The notes: generated by a model not told the origin, from the letters alone. A stretch of DNA of 64,000 nucleotides from Shewanella indica (GCF_002836975.1 NZ_NIJK01000029.1:248001-312000), one strand, 5' to 3'. Shown: positions 50,394-60,423, counted from the stretch's first letter. Numbers and translations are program-made.

Positions 50394-50906
50394 ATGCATC
50401 TGTGTCACTGCCAACTTGAGCAACATGGCGAGGCGATACGCGCCATCTTCAACCATGCCATTGCCCATACCACAGCCCTTTATGAATACCAGCCAAGGAG
50501 CGAGCAGCAGATCCGCGACTGGTTCGGCGCCAAACAGCAAGGCAACTGGCCGATTCTGGGCGCCGAGGATGAGCAGGGACAACTGTTGGGATTTGCCAGC
50601 TTCGGCCCCTTTCGCGGCTATCCGGCCAACCTCTACTCGGTGGAACACTCTGTGTATGTGCACCCGGAGCATAGAGGCGAGGGAGTGGCGCGCTTTCTGA
50701 TGCAGCATTTGATAAACCAGGCCCGGGAACGCGGCATACGCACCATGGTGGGCGCCATAGATGCCGGAAACCAGGCCAGTATTGCCCTGCACCTGAAGTT
50801 GGGGTTCAAACACTCAGGCACCCTGCCTCAGGTGGGTTATAAGTTCGACCGCTGGCTGGATTTGGCGTTTTATCAGCTTATGCTGCCGGGACCTGCCGAG
50901 CCCTAA
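50394..50906 (+). CDS. GNAT-family N-acetyltransferase (PAT-like)
   Basis: 170 residues from the ATG at 50394 behind GGGAG. The acetyl-CoA-binding motif is visible as VHPEHRGEGVARFL, and the end reads GYKFDRWLDLAFYQL. This resembles phosphinothricin-type acetyltransferases (MddA/Pat). The substrate may be methionine sulfoximine-like or an amino acid; not decided. A stand-alone gene downstream of urease. Confidence 0.82.
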   Translation: MHLCHCQLEQHGEAIRAIFNHAIAHTTALYEYQPRSEQQIRDWFGAKQQGNWPILGAEDEQGQLLGFASFGPFRGYPANLYSVEHSVYVHPEHRGEGVARFLMQHLINQARERGIRTMVGAIDAGNQASIALHLKLGFKHSGTLPQVGYKFDRWLDLAFYQLMLPGPAEP

Positions 50907-50936
50907 CCCTTTCGGGTACGAGTCGATTTTCATCTT

Positions 50937-51647
50937 ATGCCACTGAAAAAATTCATCATTCCCGGGCAATCTGCTATCTGCGTCGCCATCTTCAAGATTT
51001 TCCGTATTCCGCTCAACAACTGAAGCTTGCCCATCGTAGTGCTCTGTGGAGTAGTACTGATAGCCACCTTGATTTGTTGATGAGCTACAGCCATCCCCAT
51101 ACCGCCATGGGTAGCCAGATGTACATCACCACCCCGCGGAGCCCCTCAGTGCGCGGCAAGGTCATAGATGTGCCCGTCACCCCCAACAAACTGCTAAAAG
51201 AGGGCGAGTGGCTGTTCCGGGTCAATCCGACTCCTTATCAAACAGAAGTCACCCGGCTGTAAGCCAGCCTGGAGCAGACCAAACAGGCAGTATTGGGGCT
51301 TGACGCTGTCTATAAGGCCGCCGAGGCCAGTCGCATCAAGGCCGAGCTGCTCTTCCGCGCTCTGCCGGGCAAGGTGTTTCAAGCCGAAGTGGTCGAAGTG
51401 CTGCCGGCCTTAGGTGAATCTCAGGTGCAGGCGCAGGGACAGCTCTATGGCTCGTCACAAATTCGCCTCAACGGCCAACCTCTGGTGAAACTCAAGCCGC
51501 TGGATGATCTGAGTCAGTATCATTTGCCACTGGGCACCAATGTGGAGATCGCCATCTATTCCGACAGCTTTGAGCATGTATCAATCATGCATAAGGTATT
51601 GATAATGAATGAAAAGCTGGCAAAACTATCTCTATCTGGATCACTGA
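50937..51647 (+). pseudogene. Decayed HlyD/YibH-type membrane fusion protein gene
   Basis: Translated pieces match a YibH/AaeA-like HlyD protein, but the gene is broken several times. It starts at ATG 50937; TGA at 51021-51023 replaces a Trp after FKIFRIPLNN. A frameshift follows before 51080 (MSYSHPHTAMGSQM onwards). TAA at 51260-51262 ends that frame. Most of the coiled-coil and lipoyl part is deleted, joining the hairpin stub to LLFRALPGKVFQAEVVEV. A last shift near 51605 moves the ending MKSWQNYLYLDH to another frame. Four lesions indicate loss of function. Confidence 0.88.
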
Positions 51648-51682
51648 GACTCCTTATCGACGCAAAAGCCTTTGGCAAGAGT

Positions 51683-51715
51683 AAAAAGCCCCGAGGGAAA
51701 CTCCCGGGGCTTTTG
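51683..51715. terminator. Bidirectional terminator
   Basis: The stem AAAAGCCCCGAGGG/CCCGGGGCTTTT has A and T tracts on both sides, between the pseudogene and the NhaC-type gene, serving both strands. Confidence 0.85.
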
Positions 51716-51731
51716 GTATCCTATCTCAGCC

Positions 51732-53312
51732 TCAGCCGATGGCGGCCTCGGGAGCCGCCTGGAAGCGCCTGGCGTGATAGAGGCAGAAGAGTGCAAACCA
51801 GGCGGCACTCACCAGGAAACCGGCCAAGGTGGAATGCAGCAGCCCCATGGCCAGATACCCCAGCGCTGCCCCGAAGGCGACGGTCAGAGCATAAGGCAAC
51901 TGGGTCAGCACATGATCTATATGGTGACAGCCGGCGCCGGTGGCCGACAGAATACTGGTACTGGAGATGGGCGAGCTGTGATCGCCAAACACAGCGCCGG
52001 CCAGCACAGCCGACAACATGGGCAGCAGGAGTTGAATATCGCTGGCGGCGGCCATATCACCGGCGAGCGGCAACATGATACCGAAAGTGCCCCAGCTGGT
52101 GCCTGTGGCAAAAGCCATAGCGCAGGAAAGCACAAACACCACCACAGGCAGCAGCCCTGTGGGCAGGTTGCCGTTGGCCAGGCTGGCGAGATATTTGCCG
52201 GTTTCCATGTCACGCACCACGGCGCCTATGGTCCAGGCAAACAGCAGTATGTTGATCGCCGGCAGCATGGCCATAACGCCTCTGGGGGCGGCACGCAGCC
52301 AAGTGGATATCCCAAGACCGAGACGCAGAGCCAACAGGCCGGACACCGCCAGGCTGCAAAGGGCGCCATAAACCAAAGACGAACCCACATTGGTATGTTC
52401 AAAGGCGCCCAGCACACTGAAGGCCTGACCATTGGTGGCCAATACCTGGGCCCCGGAGTCCAGCATAAAATAGATACTCGCCGCCGTCAGTGTCACTATA
52501 GGCAACACCATATCCAGCATGCCGCCGCGGCTGTCGGCCGGGGCTTCCATATCCAGCCCTATTGGCCGGCCCTTGGATTCATCCCAGAGCTTGCCTTCGA
52601 GCGCCCGCTGCTCATGCTGTCGCATCGGCCCAATATCCAGTTGGAAGGCGATCACCACCACCACCATGATCAGGGTAAATACCGCATAGAGGTTCATGGG
52701 GATCATCTGCACGAAGGCGGCGATCGGGCTCTGGTCTGTCACCCCATGGGCCACGAGTATGCCGCCCACCAGGGCGATGATATAGGCCCCCCAGGAGGAG
52801 ATGGGCATCAATACGCATACAGGCGCCGCGGTTGAGTCCAGCAGATAGGCCAACTTGGCGCGGGAGATCTGGAATCTGTCGGTCACAGGGCGGCAAATGG
52901 GCCCCACCGACAGGCTATGGAAGAAGTCGTCAATAAAGAAGGCAAACACCATCAAGCCGGTGAGCGACTTGGCGCTCTTGCGGCTCTGGCAGCGCCTGGC
53001 GGCCCATTCGGCAAAGGCCCGGGTCGCCCCCGAGGCGGTCATCAAGCTGATAAGCCCACCCAGCAGCAGCATAAACAGCAGCATATTCAGGTTATCGCTG
53101 TTGGGAGCACCATCGACCCAGAAGATTTTCAGCACACTGTCAAACAGATAGCGCAGCGATTGCAGCGGTGAAAACTGCTGTAACATCAGGCTGCCGGCGA
53201 CTATGCCTACTCCAAGGGAGAGCAGTACTCTACGGGTGATGATCGCCAGCGCAACCGCCAGCAGAGGAGGAACTATGGACCAGGGAGAGTCCGCAAAATG
53301 CATGATATTCAT
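51732..53312 (-). CDS. lysW: NhaC-family carrier under lysine riboswitch control (LysW-like)
   Basis: 526 residues with about twelve hydrophobic segments and NhaC-family stretches (FFIDDFFHSLSVGPI, PISSWGAYII, TGTSWGTFGIMLPL). The family is named for Na+/H+ antiporters, but a lysine riboswitch precedes the gene. NhaC-like carriers behind lysine riboswitches in Shewanella and Vibrio are proposed lysine transporters (LysW). Lysine uptake or efflux is therefore the best guess. The ATG at 53312 follows AAAGAG. Confidence 0.8.
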   Translation of the reverse strand: MNIMHFADSPWSIVPPLLAVALAIITRRVLLSLGVGIVAGSLMLQQFSPLQSLRYLFDSVLKIFWVDGAPNSDNLNMLLFMLLLGGLISLMTASGATRAFAEWAARRCQSRKSAKSLTGLMVFAFFIDDFFHSLSVGPICRPVTDRFQISRAKLAYLLDSTAAPVCVLMPISSWGAYIIALVGGILVAHGVTDQSPIAAFVQMIPMNLYAVFTLIMVVVVIAFQLDIGPMRQHEQRALEGKLWDESKGRPIGLDMEAPADSRGGMLDMVLPIVTLTAASIYFMLDSGAQVLATNGQAFSVLGAFEHTNVGSSLVYGALCSLAVSGLLALRLGLGISTWLRAAPRGVMAMLPAINILLFAWTIGAVVRDMETGKYLASLANGNLPTGLLPVVVFVLSCAMAFATGTSWGTFGIMLPLAGDMAAASDIQLLLPMLSAVLAGAVFGDHSSPISSTSILSATGAGCHHIDHVLTQLPYALTVAFGAALGYLAMGLLHSTLAGFLVSAAWFALFCLYHARRFQAAPEAAIG

Positions 53313-53401
53313 GATCTCTTTACACCTAAAACAACTAAGGTGGAGATCTACCGATAGGATCGAAGAAACTCAGACCAAGGAGGGCAGAAACTTCTCAGCT
53401 C

Positions 53402-53575
53402 CTTCAGGTAGCGCTCCATAGTGGATGACTATGGCAGTCCTGCACCTGTTAGATACAGAACCAGCAGTCAGGTTCGATGGCCTGGCTACTTCGGCGCCGA
53501 CTCCTTTCCCCGGGCCTCAAAGGCATCACCCTCTTCCCGGTTACTCTTAGGCAGCGCGCCTCTACTCAAAGGTAT
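53402..53575 (-). ncRNA. Lysine riboswitch (L box)
   Basis: On the minus strand upstream of the NhaC-type gene, conserved L-box elements appear in order: GAGTAGAGGCGCG, TAAGAGTAA, GGGAAGAGGGTGATGCC, GGAGTCGGCGCCGAAGTA, CTGACTGCTGG, GGACTGCCATAG and GGAGCGCTACC. The order and spacing match the five-helix aptamer. No U-tract terminator follows; a pairing of AAGGAG with CTCCTT near 53380-53403 may form the switch, implying control of translation or a weak terminator. Confidence 0.85.
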
Positions 53576-53776
53576 TCGACTGGCATTCTAACTATCACGG
53601 CCCCAATAGCAAGCCGGATTGTGCCTCTGGCGGTAAATATCCCGCCCGGCGGGCATTAAGCCCAGGGTAAGTGACTCATGTCACGGCCTACAAATACCGG
53701 CACCGCTTGTTCATGAGCCACGGTTAAAAAGCGCTTTGCCCCATCAGCGAGCTACCGGCTCCCCCAAATGCTTACT

Positions 53777-54484
53777 TCAGTCACGCAGCTTGTAGCTGAC
53801 CTCGACCCTGTCGGAGAAAGTTACCTGGCCATACTCATAGCTCTGGTTGATAGCGCCTTCGGCCATCATGGCGGCCTTGTACATCACAGGACGCACCGGG
53901 CCTTGGTCGAAATAACGAATCGACCAGACGCCATCGAGTTTCTCGCCGAATCCGGCTGCCAGCTCACTGGCCTTTTGCTTGGCATCTTCAATGGCCGCCT
54001 GCCGCGCCTGCTTGCGCATCTCGGCTTCTTTACTGGACTTAAGGTTAATCTGGTTCACCTTGTTGATCCCGCCTATTAGCGCCGAGTCCAGTATGGGGTT
54101 GAGCTGATCCAACTGTTTCACCAACACTGTCACACTGCGACTGGCGCGATAGCCCTTGAGCTCGGGCGCCTTGTCCTTGAGGTAAACATACTCAGGTTGC
54201 AGATTCAGATTGGCGGCGGCAATCGACTCCTTGGCGACCCCAGCCTTGAGCAGGCGCTCGATAAAAGCGGCCACCGCTTGGTCGGATGCGGCCTTGGCCG
54301 CCTTGGCATCAGATTCGCTTAATGACACTTCAACATTGATTTCGGCCATATCGGGCTCAACCTGTATCTGGCTGACGCCTGTAGTTTCCAGCAGAGGTCT
54401 ATCCTGGGCCAGTACCGAGTGGCTCATCAGAGTAGCGGGTAACAGTGCGCCTATCAGCGCCAGATTCAGCAGAGATTTTTTCAT
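53777..54484 (-). CDS. SIMPL-domain periplasmic protein, YggE-like
   Basis: 235 residues with a signal peptide (cleavage near VLAQ, residue 27) followed by a single SIMPL/DUF541 domain (ETTGVSQIQVEPDMAEINVEVS, a long helix, then SRSVTVLVKQLDQL). YggE is linked to oxidative-stress tolerance in E. coli; its molecular action is unknown. Stand-alone gene. Confidence 0.85.
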   Translation of the reverse strand: MKKSLLNLALIGALLPATLMSHSVLAQDRPLLETTGVSQIQVEPDMAEINVEVSLSESDAKAAKAASDQAVAAFIERLLKAGVAKESIAAANLNLQPEYVYLKDKAPELKGYRASRSVTVLVKQLDQLNPILDSALIGGINKVNQINLKSSKEAEMRKQARQAAIEDAKQKASELAAGFGEKLDGVWSIRYFDQGPVRPVMYKAAMMAEGAINQSYEYGQVTFSDRVEVSYKLRD

Positions 54485-54648
54485 CTTGGTTCTCCAAAAA
54501 GTTCGCTTCGTTGACCATAGAAACGCAGCCAGCTGACAAAAGGGTTAAAAAATCAAAAAATTTTTCAACGACGTTTTGAAGCGGCAACCGAGATGGCAAC
54601 ATAGAACATAAATTAACCAGCCCAACTGTACCTTTTCTATGGCTGAGG

Positions 54649-54654
54649 TATAAT
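54649..54654 (+). promoter_or_regulatory. Candidate -10 box of rimO
   Basis: A perfect TATAAT lies 64 bases upstream of the rimO start. The -35 region is weak (CTGTAC at 17-bp spacing). Confidence 0.4.
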
Positions 54655-54717
54655 CGCCGCCAATTTTACCGGCACCCAAGCGTGCTCCATCAGCTTTAGC
54701 ATTGCGGAAAACAGCTC

Positions 54718-56142
54718 TTGAAGAAATCAGTCGACATTTTTGATCCCAAGCAGACCACGACTCTGGACACTCCGGCCAAGACTCTGGCACAGGAAAACAG
54801 CCCTGCCGAGGCCCAAACCAGCGGCAATCGCATCGGCTTTGTCAGCCTGGGCTGCCCCAAAAACCTGGTGGATTCCGAGCGGATCCTCACCCAACTGCGC
54901 ATCGACGGCTATGAGGTTACCAACAGCTATGACAATGCCGACCTGGTAATAGTCAACACCTGTGGCTTTATCGATGCCGCGGTGGAAGAATCGCTGGATG
55001 CCGTGCGTGAAGCGCTGGAAGAAAACGGCAAGGTGATAGTCACCGGCTGCCTGGGCGCCAAGGAAAACCAGATCCGCGAAGTGCATCCGGATGTACTGGA
55101 GATCACCGGCCCCCACAGCTATGAAGCCGTGCTGAACCATGTGCACAAATATGTGCCCAAGCCGGAGCACAACCCCTTCACCTCGCTGATCCCGCAAGCC
55201 GGCGTTAAGCTGACCCCCAAGCATTATGCCTACCTGAAGATTTCCGAAGGCTGCGACAACCGCTGTACCTTCTGCATCATTCCGGCGTTGAGGGGCGATC
55301 TGGACAGCCGCAGTGTCGGCAGCGTGCTGGATGAAGCCAAACGCCTGGTGGAAAGTGGCGTTCAGGAAATTCTGGTCGTCAGCCAGGACACCTCGGCCTA
55401 CGGCAAAGACAAGGGCGGCCGCACCGATTTCTGGAACGGCATGCCGGTGAAGCAGGATATCACTACCCTGGCCCGCCACCTGGGCAAGATGGGTGTGTGG
55501 GTGCGCCTGCACTATGTCTACCCTTACCCTTGGGTCGATGAGCTGATCCCGCTGATGGCCGAAGGACTGATCCTGCCCTATCTGGATCTGCCACTGCAGC
55601 ACGCCAGCCCTCGCGTGCTCAAGATGATGAAGCGCCCCGGCCGGGTCGACCGCCAGTTGGACGCCATCAAGAAATGGCGTGAAATCTGCCCGGATCTGGT
55701 GATCCGCTCAACCTTTATCGTCGGCTTCCCCGGTGAAACCGAAGAAGATTTCGAAATCCTGCTGGACTTCCTGCGTGAAGCAAGGCTGGACCGAGTGGGC
55801 TGCTTCAAGTACTCGGAAGTCGATGGCGCCGTGGCCAATACCTTGGCCGAGCTTATCAGTGAAGAGGTCAAGCAGGACCGCTATGAGCGTTTCATGCAGG
55901 TGCAGGCCGAGATCAGTGCCGAGCGGCTGGCGCGCCTGGTAGGCCGTGAGCTGGATGTCCTTATCGATGATGTGGACGAGGAAGGCGCCATTGGCCGCTG
56001 CTATGCCGATGCGCCTGAAATCGACGGCATGGTATTCTTAAACGGTGAAGTGGAACTAAGCCCAGGGGACATGGTGCGCGCACTGATCACTCATTCTGAT
56101 GAGCACGATCTGTGGGCCGAACTGGTGCAGATGCCGGAATAA
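54718..56142 (+). CDS. rimO: Ribosomal protein S12 methylthiotransferase RimO
   Basis: 474 residues from a TTG start, chosen because the frame has no earlier ATG and later ATGs would remove conserved sequence. UPF0004 domain first ([18 protein letters not shown] with cluster-binding cysteines), radical-[11 protein letters not shown] at 179-186, and a TRAM domain at the end. It methylthiolates the conserved Asp of ribosomal protein S12 using S-adenosylmethionine. Confidence 0.95.
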   Translation: MKKSVDIFDPKQTTTLDTPAKTLAQENSPAEAQTSGNRIGFVSLGCPKNLVDSERILTQLRIDGYEVTNSYDNADLVIVNTCGFIDAAVEESLDAVREALEENGKVIVTGCLGAKENQIREVHPDVLEITGPHSYEAVLNHVHKYVPKPEHNPFTSLIPQAGVKLTPKHYAYLKISEGCDNRCTFCIIPALRGDLDSRSVGSVLDEAKRLVESGVQEILVVSQDTSAYGKDKGGRTDFWNGMPVKQDITTLARHLGKMGVWVRLHYVYPYPWVDELIPLMAEGLILPYLDLPLQHASPRVLKMMKRPGRVDRQLDAIKKWREICPDLVIRSTFIVGFPGETEEDFEILLDFLREARLDRVGCFKYSEVDGAVANTLAELISEEVKQDRYERFMQVQAEISAERLARLVGRELDVLIDDVDEEGAIGRCYADAPEIDGMVFLNGEVELSPGDMVRALITHSDEHDLWAELVQMPE

Positions 56143-56179
56143 ACTCTCCCAACACCTTGAAGAAATCTTTCTTGAGGTG

Positions 56180-56404
56180 TCAGCCGGGTGAAAAGATTAG
56201 AGTCATAAAATCAAAAGGGGCAACACCCTGTTGCCCCTTTCCATTGCGTCCTTTACGACTGTATGATCCTTTGCCCTTCTTCGGCTTCTCGCTGCGACAG
56301 CGAAACAGTGAACTGGTCACCACCGCCTTGAGGGCGTTATCTTTGATCTGTCCACGACCGGATTCATGTTCCAGCAGTGCGGTCTGCTTAATATGTTTGG
56401 CCAT
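56180..56404 (-). CDS. arfA: Alternative ribosome-rescue factor ArfA, with an in-gene terminator
   Basis: 74 residues. The conserved core GQIKDNAL followed by SLFR and KGKGSYSRKGR is the ArfA signature; ArfA recruits RF2 to ribosomes stalled without a stop codon. The ATG at 56404 follows GGAG. A strong hairpin with a T-run lies inside the coding sequence at codons 55-64, so most transcripts would end before the stop codon. In E. coli the same arrangement makes arfA mRNA a target of tmRNA, switching ArfA on only when tmRNA fails. Confidence 0.93.
   Translation of the reverse strand: MAKHIKQTALLEHESGRGQIKDNALKAVVTSSLFRCRSEKPKKGKGSYSRKGRNGKGQQGVAPFDFMTLIFSPG
56213..56240 (-). terminator. Terminator hairpin within arfA
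   Basis: On the minus strand the stem AAAGGGGCAAC/GTTGCCCCTTT (11 bp, 5-nt loop) is followed by a T, then GATTTTATG. It lies inside arfA before its last ten codons and so would produce a stop-less mRNA. Confidence 0.88.
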
Positions 56405-56590
56405 ATCGGCTCCTTATTTCAATTGGATAAGACTTGCCCGGCCATACCGGACAAAAATCGCGCAAATACTATCCTCTTTTATTAAAATAACCAAGTATCG
56501 GCTCCAGGAAAATATCACGAGTATTTTACCTATGCTATCAACCCGCCTCATCATTCAACCTGCGTCAGCCCCACCCGAAGGAGTTATTCT

Positions 56591-57445
56591 GTGATCATCA
56601 AGTTCAGTTTGACACTGCTGGCACTCGCTTGTTCACCACAGCTGCTTGCCGCAGAAACCTGTGAGTTAACCATGGGGTATCGCACCAATGCCCGGCCACC
56701 CTATATTGCTCAGGCGCCGGATAACAGCGGCCTCTATCTCAGCCTCTATCAAGAGGCAGCAGCGAGAATAGGTTGTAGTCTCAAGGTGGTGCGAGCGCCG
56801 AAAAAGCGTATTCTACGGGAAATAGCCAAGGGTAGTATCGACTTTTATCCCGGCTTGGCCTTCTCCAAAGAGCGCCACAACTACGCGCATTTCATCGTCA
56901 ACGGCCTATCTGAACGCTATATCGGCGTCAGCCGCAACGACTTGAGTGACATCACCTCACTGCAGCAATTGGTGGATAAACAATTGGTGCTGCTGATCTC
57001 CCCCGGTAGCTATCAACTGGGTGGTTTACCGAACAAATTGATAGTGCGCAAACCACCGGATATGGGCACAGATTCGGCGATAACCTTTCTCAAACAGCAT
57101 CAGGGGGATTTCTATATCTACGATGAATCTACCCTGAGATACTGGCTGCAAAATCATCCTCAGCACGGGCTAAAACTACATCCCAACTGTTGCGATAACT
57201 GGCGGCAAGGACACCTGGGGTTCTCACGCAATAGCCGTTACTTCAGCGCCGAAGTAAACCCCAATTATGTTGCCGCCAAACCGATATCCATTGGCAACAG
57301 CCCTTGGGAACTAAAGTCAGGCAGCATAGCCTACGCGCTGCAGCAAGCCTTGTCTGAAATGGCCAACAGCGGTGAAACCAAGCGGCGTTATCAAGACTAT
57401 ATGCAGCAAATATCACAGCCTGCTGCGGCGCCTTGGTTTCCTTAA
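56591..57445 (+). CDS. Periplasmic solute-binding protein (SBP_bac_3-like)
   Basis: 284 residues, GTG start at 56591 behind GAAGGAG. A signal peptide (cleavage near LLAAE, residue 21) is followed by a type-II periplasmic-binding fold of amino-acid-binding type (YQEAAARIGCSLKVVRAPKKRI; IDFYPGLAFSKER). Four cysteines remain in the mature domain, two of them paired as PNCCDN. No transport genes adjoin, so it may be an orphan sensor or receptor-binding protein. Ligand unknown. Confidence 0.75.
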   Translation: MIIKFSLTLLALACSPQLLAAETCELTMGYRTNARPPYIAQAPDNSGLYLSLYQEAAARIGCSLKVVRAPKKRILREIAKGSIDFYPGLAFSKERHNYAHFIVNGLSERYIGVSRNDLSDITSLQQLVDKQLVLLISPGSYQLGGLPNKLIVRKPPDMGTDSAITFLKQHQGDFYIYDESTLRYWLQNHPQHGLKLHPNCCDNWRQGHLGFSRNSRYFSAEVNPNYVAAKPISIGNSPWELKSGSIAYALQQALSEMANSGETKRRYQDYMQQISQPAAAPWFP

Positions 57446-57536
57446 GCTGAAACAAGGGCTCATAGTTACGCTGGTTCAGCCTGAGTCCAGCATGCCAGGA
57501 GTACACTGGCGTTTTGGGCCGCGAAGAGTTAATCAG

Positions 57537-57884
57537 ATGTTTTCCCGTAAGCCGTTAACGCCACAGGCACAGTTGGACTTGGCCATGAACTTGATGGCCG
57601 AAGAGGAACAGCACTTGAAAACCGCGCTGGAACTGGTGCTGAACAGTAGTCAACAAGCGATAAACAAGCGCCTGCAGCGGGCCAAAATTGATGCCGAAAT
57701 CTTCCCGCCGATTCACCGGGACTATCTCAATGCCATGGCACTGCAATATATGTTCACCATCTTGCATCAAGGGGATGAACACAGAGCCCACAGTATCTGC
57801 AATAACTTAAAAGAGCTCAGCCAATATCTACCACTCAACTTTGAGGATAGTGACTCGGGTGAGGAAGCATATCACCCTGCATGA
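57537..57884 (+). CDS. Small conserved-looking cytoplasmic protein, function unknown
   Basis: 115 residues from the ATG at 57537 (in-frame ATG at 57492 is an alternative). It is highly helical, acidic at the C-terminus (NFEDSDSGEEAY), with no signal or membrane segment. Lies 91 bases after the solute-binding protein, with a terminator behind it. I do not recognise it. Confidence 0.6.
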   Translation: MFSRKPLTPQAQLDLAMNLMAEEEQHLKTALELVLNSSQQAINKRLQRAKIDAEIFPPIHRDYLNAMALQYMFTILHQGDEHRAHSICNNLKELSQYLPLNFEDSDSGEEAYHPA

Positions 57885-57926
57885 TGCCCAATAAGCCCAT
57901 AACGTTTTGATAAAAATGAACATGCC

Positions 57927-57956
57927 AAAAAGCCCGCATTGACAGCGGGCTTTTAC
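57927..57956. terminator. Bidirectional terminator
   Basis: The stem AAAAGCCCGC/GCGGGCTTTT lies between the convergent genes at 57537 and pmbA. Confidence 0.85.
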
Positions 57957-57980
57957 AAGCGTTTTTAGCCGTTTCCCGGC

Positions 57981-59324
57981 TCAGTTACCGGCTATCTTCA
58001 TCTCATCGAGCAATATTGCCCCGGTACGGATGCTGGAGCGCAGATCCCTGTCGCTGGAAACCGCCTGCATGGAGCGATACATCTGCTTCAGGTTACCGGC
58101 TATGGTGATCTCCTCGACCGGGAACTGGATTTCGCCATTCTCGACATAGAAGCCGGCGGCACCACGGGAATAGTCGCCGGTAACCATATTCACGCCCTGA
58201 CCCATCACCTCAGTGACTATGAGCCCGCGGCTCATGGAACGCACCAATTCATCAAAACTGTGGCCGGTATCGGCCAGCGTCCAGTTATAGATGCCGCCGG
58301 CATGGCCGGTATTGACCAGTCCCAGCTTGCGCGCCGAGTAACTGGTCAGCAGATAACTCTCCAGTGTGCCGTCACGGACTATGTCACGCTCACGGGTCGC
58401 AACCCCTTCGCTGTCATAGTTGGCACTGGCCAGAGCGCCTTTGAGATGCGGCTGCTCGGCAATGCTGAACCATTCGGGGAAAATCCGGGTGTGGATAGCA
58501 TCCTGCAGGAAGCTGGACTTGCGATACAGGCTTGAGCCACTGATGGCGCTGACCAGATGTCCCACCAGACCTGTGGCCACTTCCGGCGCAAACAGCACGG
58601 GCAGTTTGCCGGTTGCCAGTTTGCGGGCACCGAGACGGGCAACCGTCTTATCGGCGGCCTTAATCCCCACCTGCTCCGGGCTCAACAAGGCGTCGAAGCG
58701 GCGGTTGATACCATAGTCATAGTCGCGCTGCATATCGCCGTTGTCTTCGGCGCCAATCACCACACAGCTGAGGCTGTAGCGCGAACTGCAGTAACCCTGC
58801 AGGAAACCATGGCTGTTGCCATAGACCTTGACGCTGTTGTGGGCGTTGGCACTGGCACCATCCGAATTCTTGATCCTCGGGTCTCTGTCCAGCGCTGCGG
58901 TTTCGGCGCGAATGGCCAACTCGGCCAACTCTTCCGGGCTGGTGTGACGGGGATGATAGAGATCCAGATCGGGAAAATCTTTCGCCATCAACTCAGGATC
59001 GGCCAAACCGCTGGCAGGGTCTTCACTGGTATAACGGGCGATACCATCGGCGGCCTTAACCGCTTGGCGAATCGCCTCCGGCGACAGATCCGAGGTAGAA
59101 GAGCTGCCCTTATGTCCATCGCGATACAGGGTGATCCCCAGCGCGCCATCCTTGTTGAATTCGACCGTTTCCACCTCCTTGAGGCGAGTGGAAACACTCA
59201 GGCCCTGTTGCTTGCTGATGGCCACCTCGGCAGCACTGGAGCCCAGGCTATTGGCATACTCCAGCGCCATTGCCACCGCATCTTTCAACGCACTCAGTTC
59301 ACTATCAATAAAATTTGCAGACAC
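57981..59324 (-). CDS. pmbA: PmbA/TldE metalloprotease-complex subunit
   Basis: 447 residues of the TldD/PmbA family. The C-terminal stretch [21 protein letters not shown], and [13 protein letters not shown], are PmbA hallmarks. PmbA pairs with TldD to degrade unfolded peptides and mature microcins and gyrase-inhibitor-related peptides; TldD carries the metal motif, and no HExxxH is seen here, as expected for PmbA. Divergent from darP, the common arrangement. Confidence 0.94.
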   Translation of the reverse strand: MSANFIDSELSALKDAVAMALEYANSLGSSAAEVAISKQQGLSVSTRLKEVETVEFNKDGALGITLYRDGHKGSSSTSDLSPEAIRQAVKAADGIARYTSEDPASGLADPELMAKDFPDLDLYHPRHTSPEELAELAIRAETAALDRDPRIKNSDGASANAHNSVKVYGNSHGFLQGYCSSRYSLSCVVIGAEDNGDMQRDYDYGINRRFDALLSPEQVGIKAADKTVARLGARKLATGKLPVLFAPEVATGLVGHLVSAISGSSLYRKSSFLQDAIHTRIFPEWFSIAEQPHLKGALASANYDSEGVATRERDIVRDGTLESYLLTSYSARKLGLVNTGHAGGIYNWTLADTGHSFDELVRSMSRGLIVTEVMGQGVNMVTGDYSRGAAGFYVENGEIQFPVEEITIAGNLKQMYRSMQAVSSDRDLRSSIRTGAILLDEMKIAGN

Positions 59325-59472
59325 AGGTTTACTCTTGAATTGGCTAAACTGCCCCTAGCATAACAAAAGCCGGCTTTATTCACATAACCACGACAGATCA
59401 ATTTTGCTGCCGTAGAAGACGAAGCGCCAAGGGGGATGCTACAATCAGCGCCAGTATCAGAGGAAAGACTTT

Positions 59473-60006
59473 ATGAAAATAGTTGGCGATTCAGAGCATT
59501 TTAAACAGCCTTATGATGAGGACGAGGACTATATCAGCAAGACCTCGCTCAAACGCGACAGTGAAGAGGCTCAGGATCTGGGCAAACAGCTGGCAGCGCT
59601 GAGCAAGAGTCAGTTGGCCAAAATTGAGCTGGGTGAGTCCCTGTTTGATGCCATCATGCAAACCAAGAACATCAAGCCCAATACCGAGGCCTTCCGTCGT
59701 CAGTTGCAGTTTATCGGCAAGCTGATGCGCAACGAAGATCTTGAGGCGATTCAAACCTCACTAGAGCGGGTGCTGAACAAGAACAACGAAGCGGCCGCCA
59801 AGGCTCAGGTATTCGAGAAGTTGCGCGACCGTTTGCTCAATGGTGGCGATGCCGAAGTGCAGTCCCTGTTGGAAGAACACCCGCAACTGGACAGGCAAAA
59901 ACTCAGGCAACTGGTGCGCCAGGCCAATAAGGAGCTGGCCAAGGGGCCTCAGTCCAAGTCCTCTGCCGAGTTGTTCAAGTATTTACGCGGCGAACTGGAA
60001 AACTAA
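59473..60006 (+). CDS. darP: Ribosome-associated protein DarP (YjgA)
   Basis: 177 residues with a typical acidic N-terminus (DEDEDYISKTSLKRD), then a long helical body with FRRQLQFIGKLMR and the C-terminal LFKYLRGEL. DarP acts in late 50S subunit assembly. It is divergent from pmbA, as in many gammaproteobacteria. The start at 59473 follows AGAGGAAAG. Confidence 0.93.
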   Translation: MKIVGDSEHFKQPYDEDEDYISKTSLKRDSEEAQDLGKQLAALSKSQLAKIELGESLFDAIMQTKNIKPNTEAFRRQLQFIGKLMRNEDLEAIQTSLERVLNKNNEAAAKAQVFEKLRDRLLNGGDAEVQSLLEEHPQLDRQKLRQLVRQANKELAKGPQSKSSAELFKYLRGELEN

Positions 60007-60315
60007 TCCCGTAATTCGCACTGTATAAAATCGCCGCTCTTGAGTTTAATGTTATGTATCAGCATTAATACTCATATAGTCAGCGCGGCGATATATTCTT
60101 CTGTTTAGGTGCCAGTTTATCACTGTGATACTCTGTCACCGAACAGTGAGTTGCCCCATCACCTACTCCCTATCCCATATTGGCTTAGTCCACTTCTTCA
60201 TGATGTGAATCAAGGCGTGATCACATGCAGCAAACCGCTTTGTAAGCTTGATCCTCTTCCAGTGAGAGTTTCACGAGGAGCTATTCGCATCCACCCGAAC
60301 GCTTCAGCTAACATA
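60007..60315. other. Intergenic region without recognisable features
   Basis: Approximately 310 bases between darP and the acnB terminator. Open frames here have no recognisable protein character, and no repeat shared with the rest of the window was noticed. Confidence 0.4.
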
Positions 60316-60351
60316 GAAAAAACCCCACTAACAAAGTTAGTGGGGTTTTAC
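60316..60351 (-). terminator. Terminator of acnB
   Basis: The perfect 13-bp stem AAACCCCACTAAC/GTTAGTGGGGTTT has a 3-nt loop. On the minus strand it is followed by six T residues, and it also has TTTT on the plus side. Confidence 0.9.
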
Positions 60352-60423
60352 GTCAGTTCCCGGGAACCGCTAAGCCTCTATAGCTATTGGCATTGAGTGC
60401 CATAAGCTGACTTAGGTTATTAC

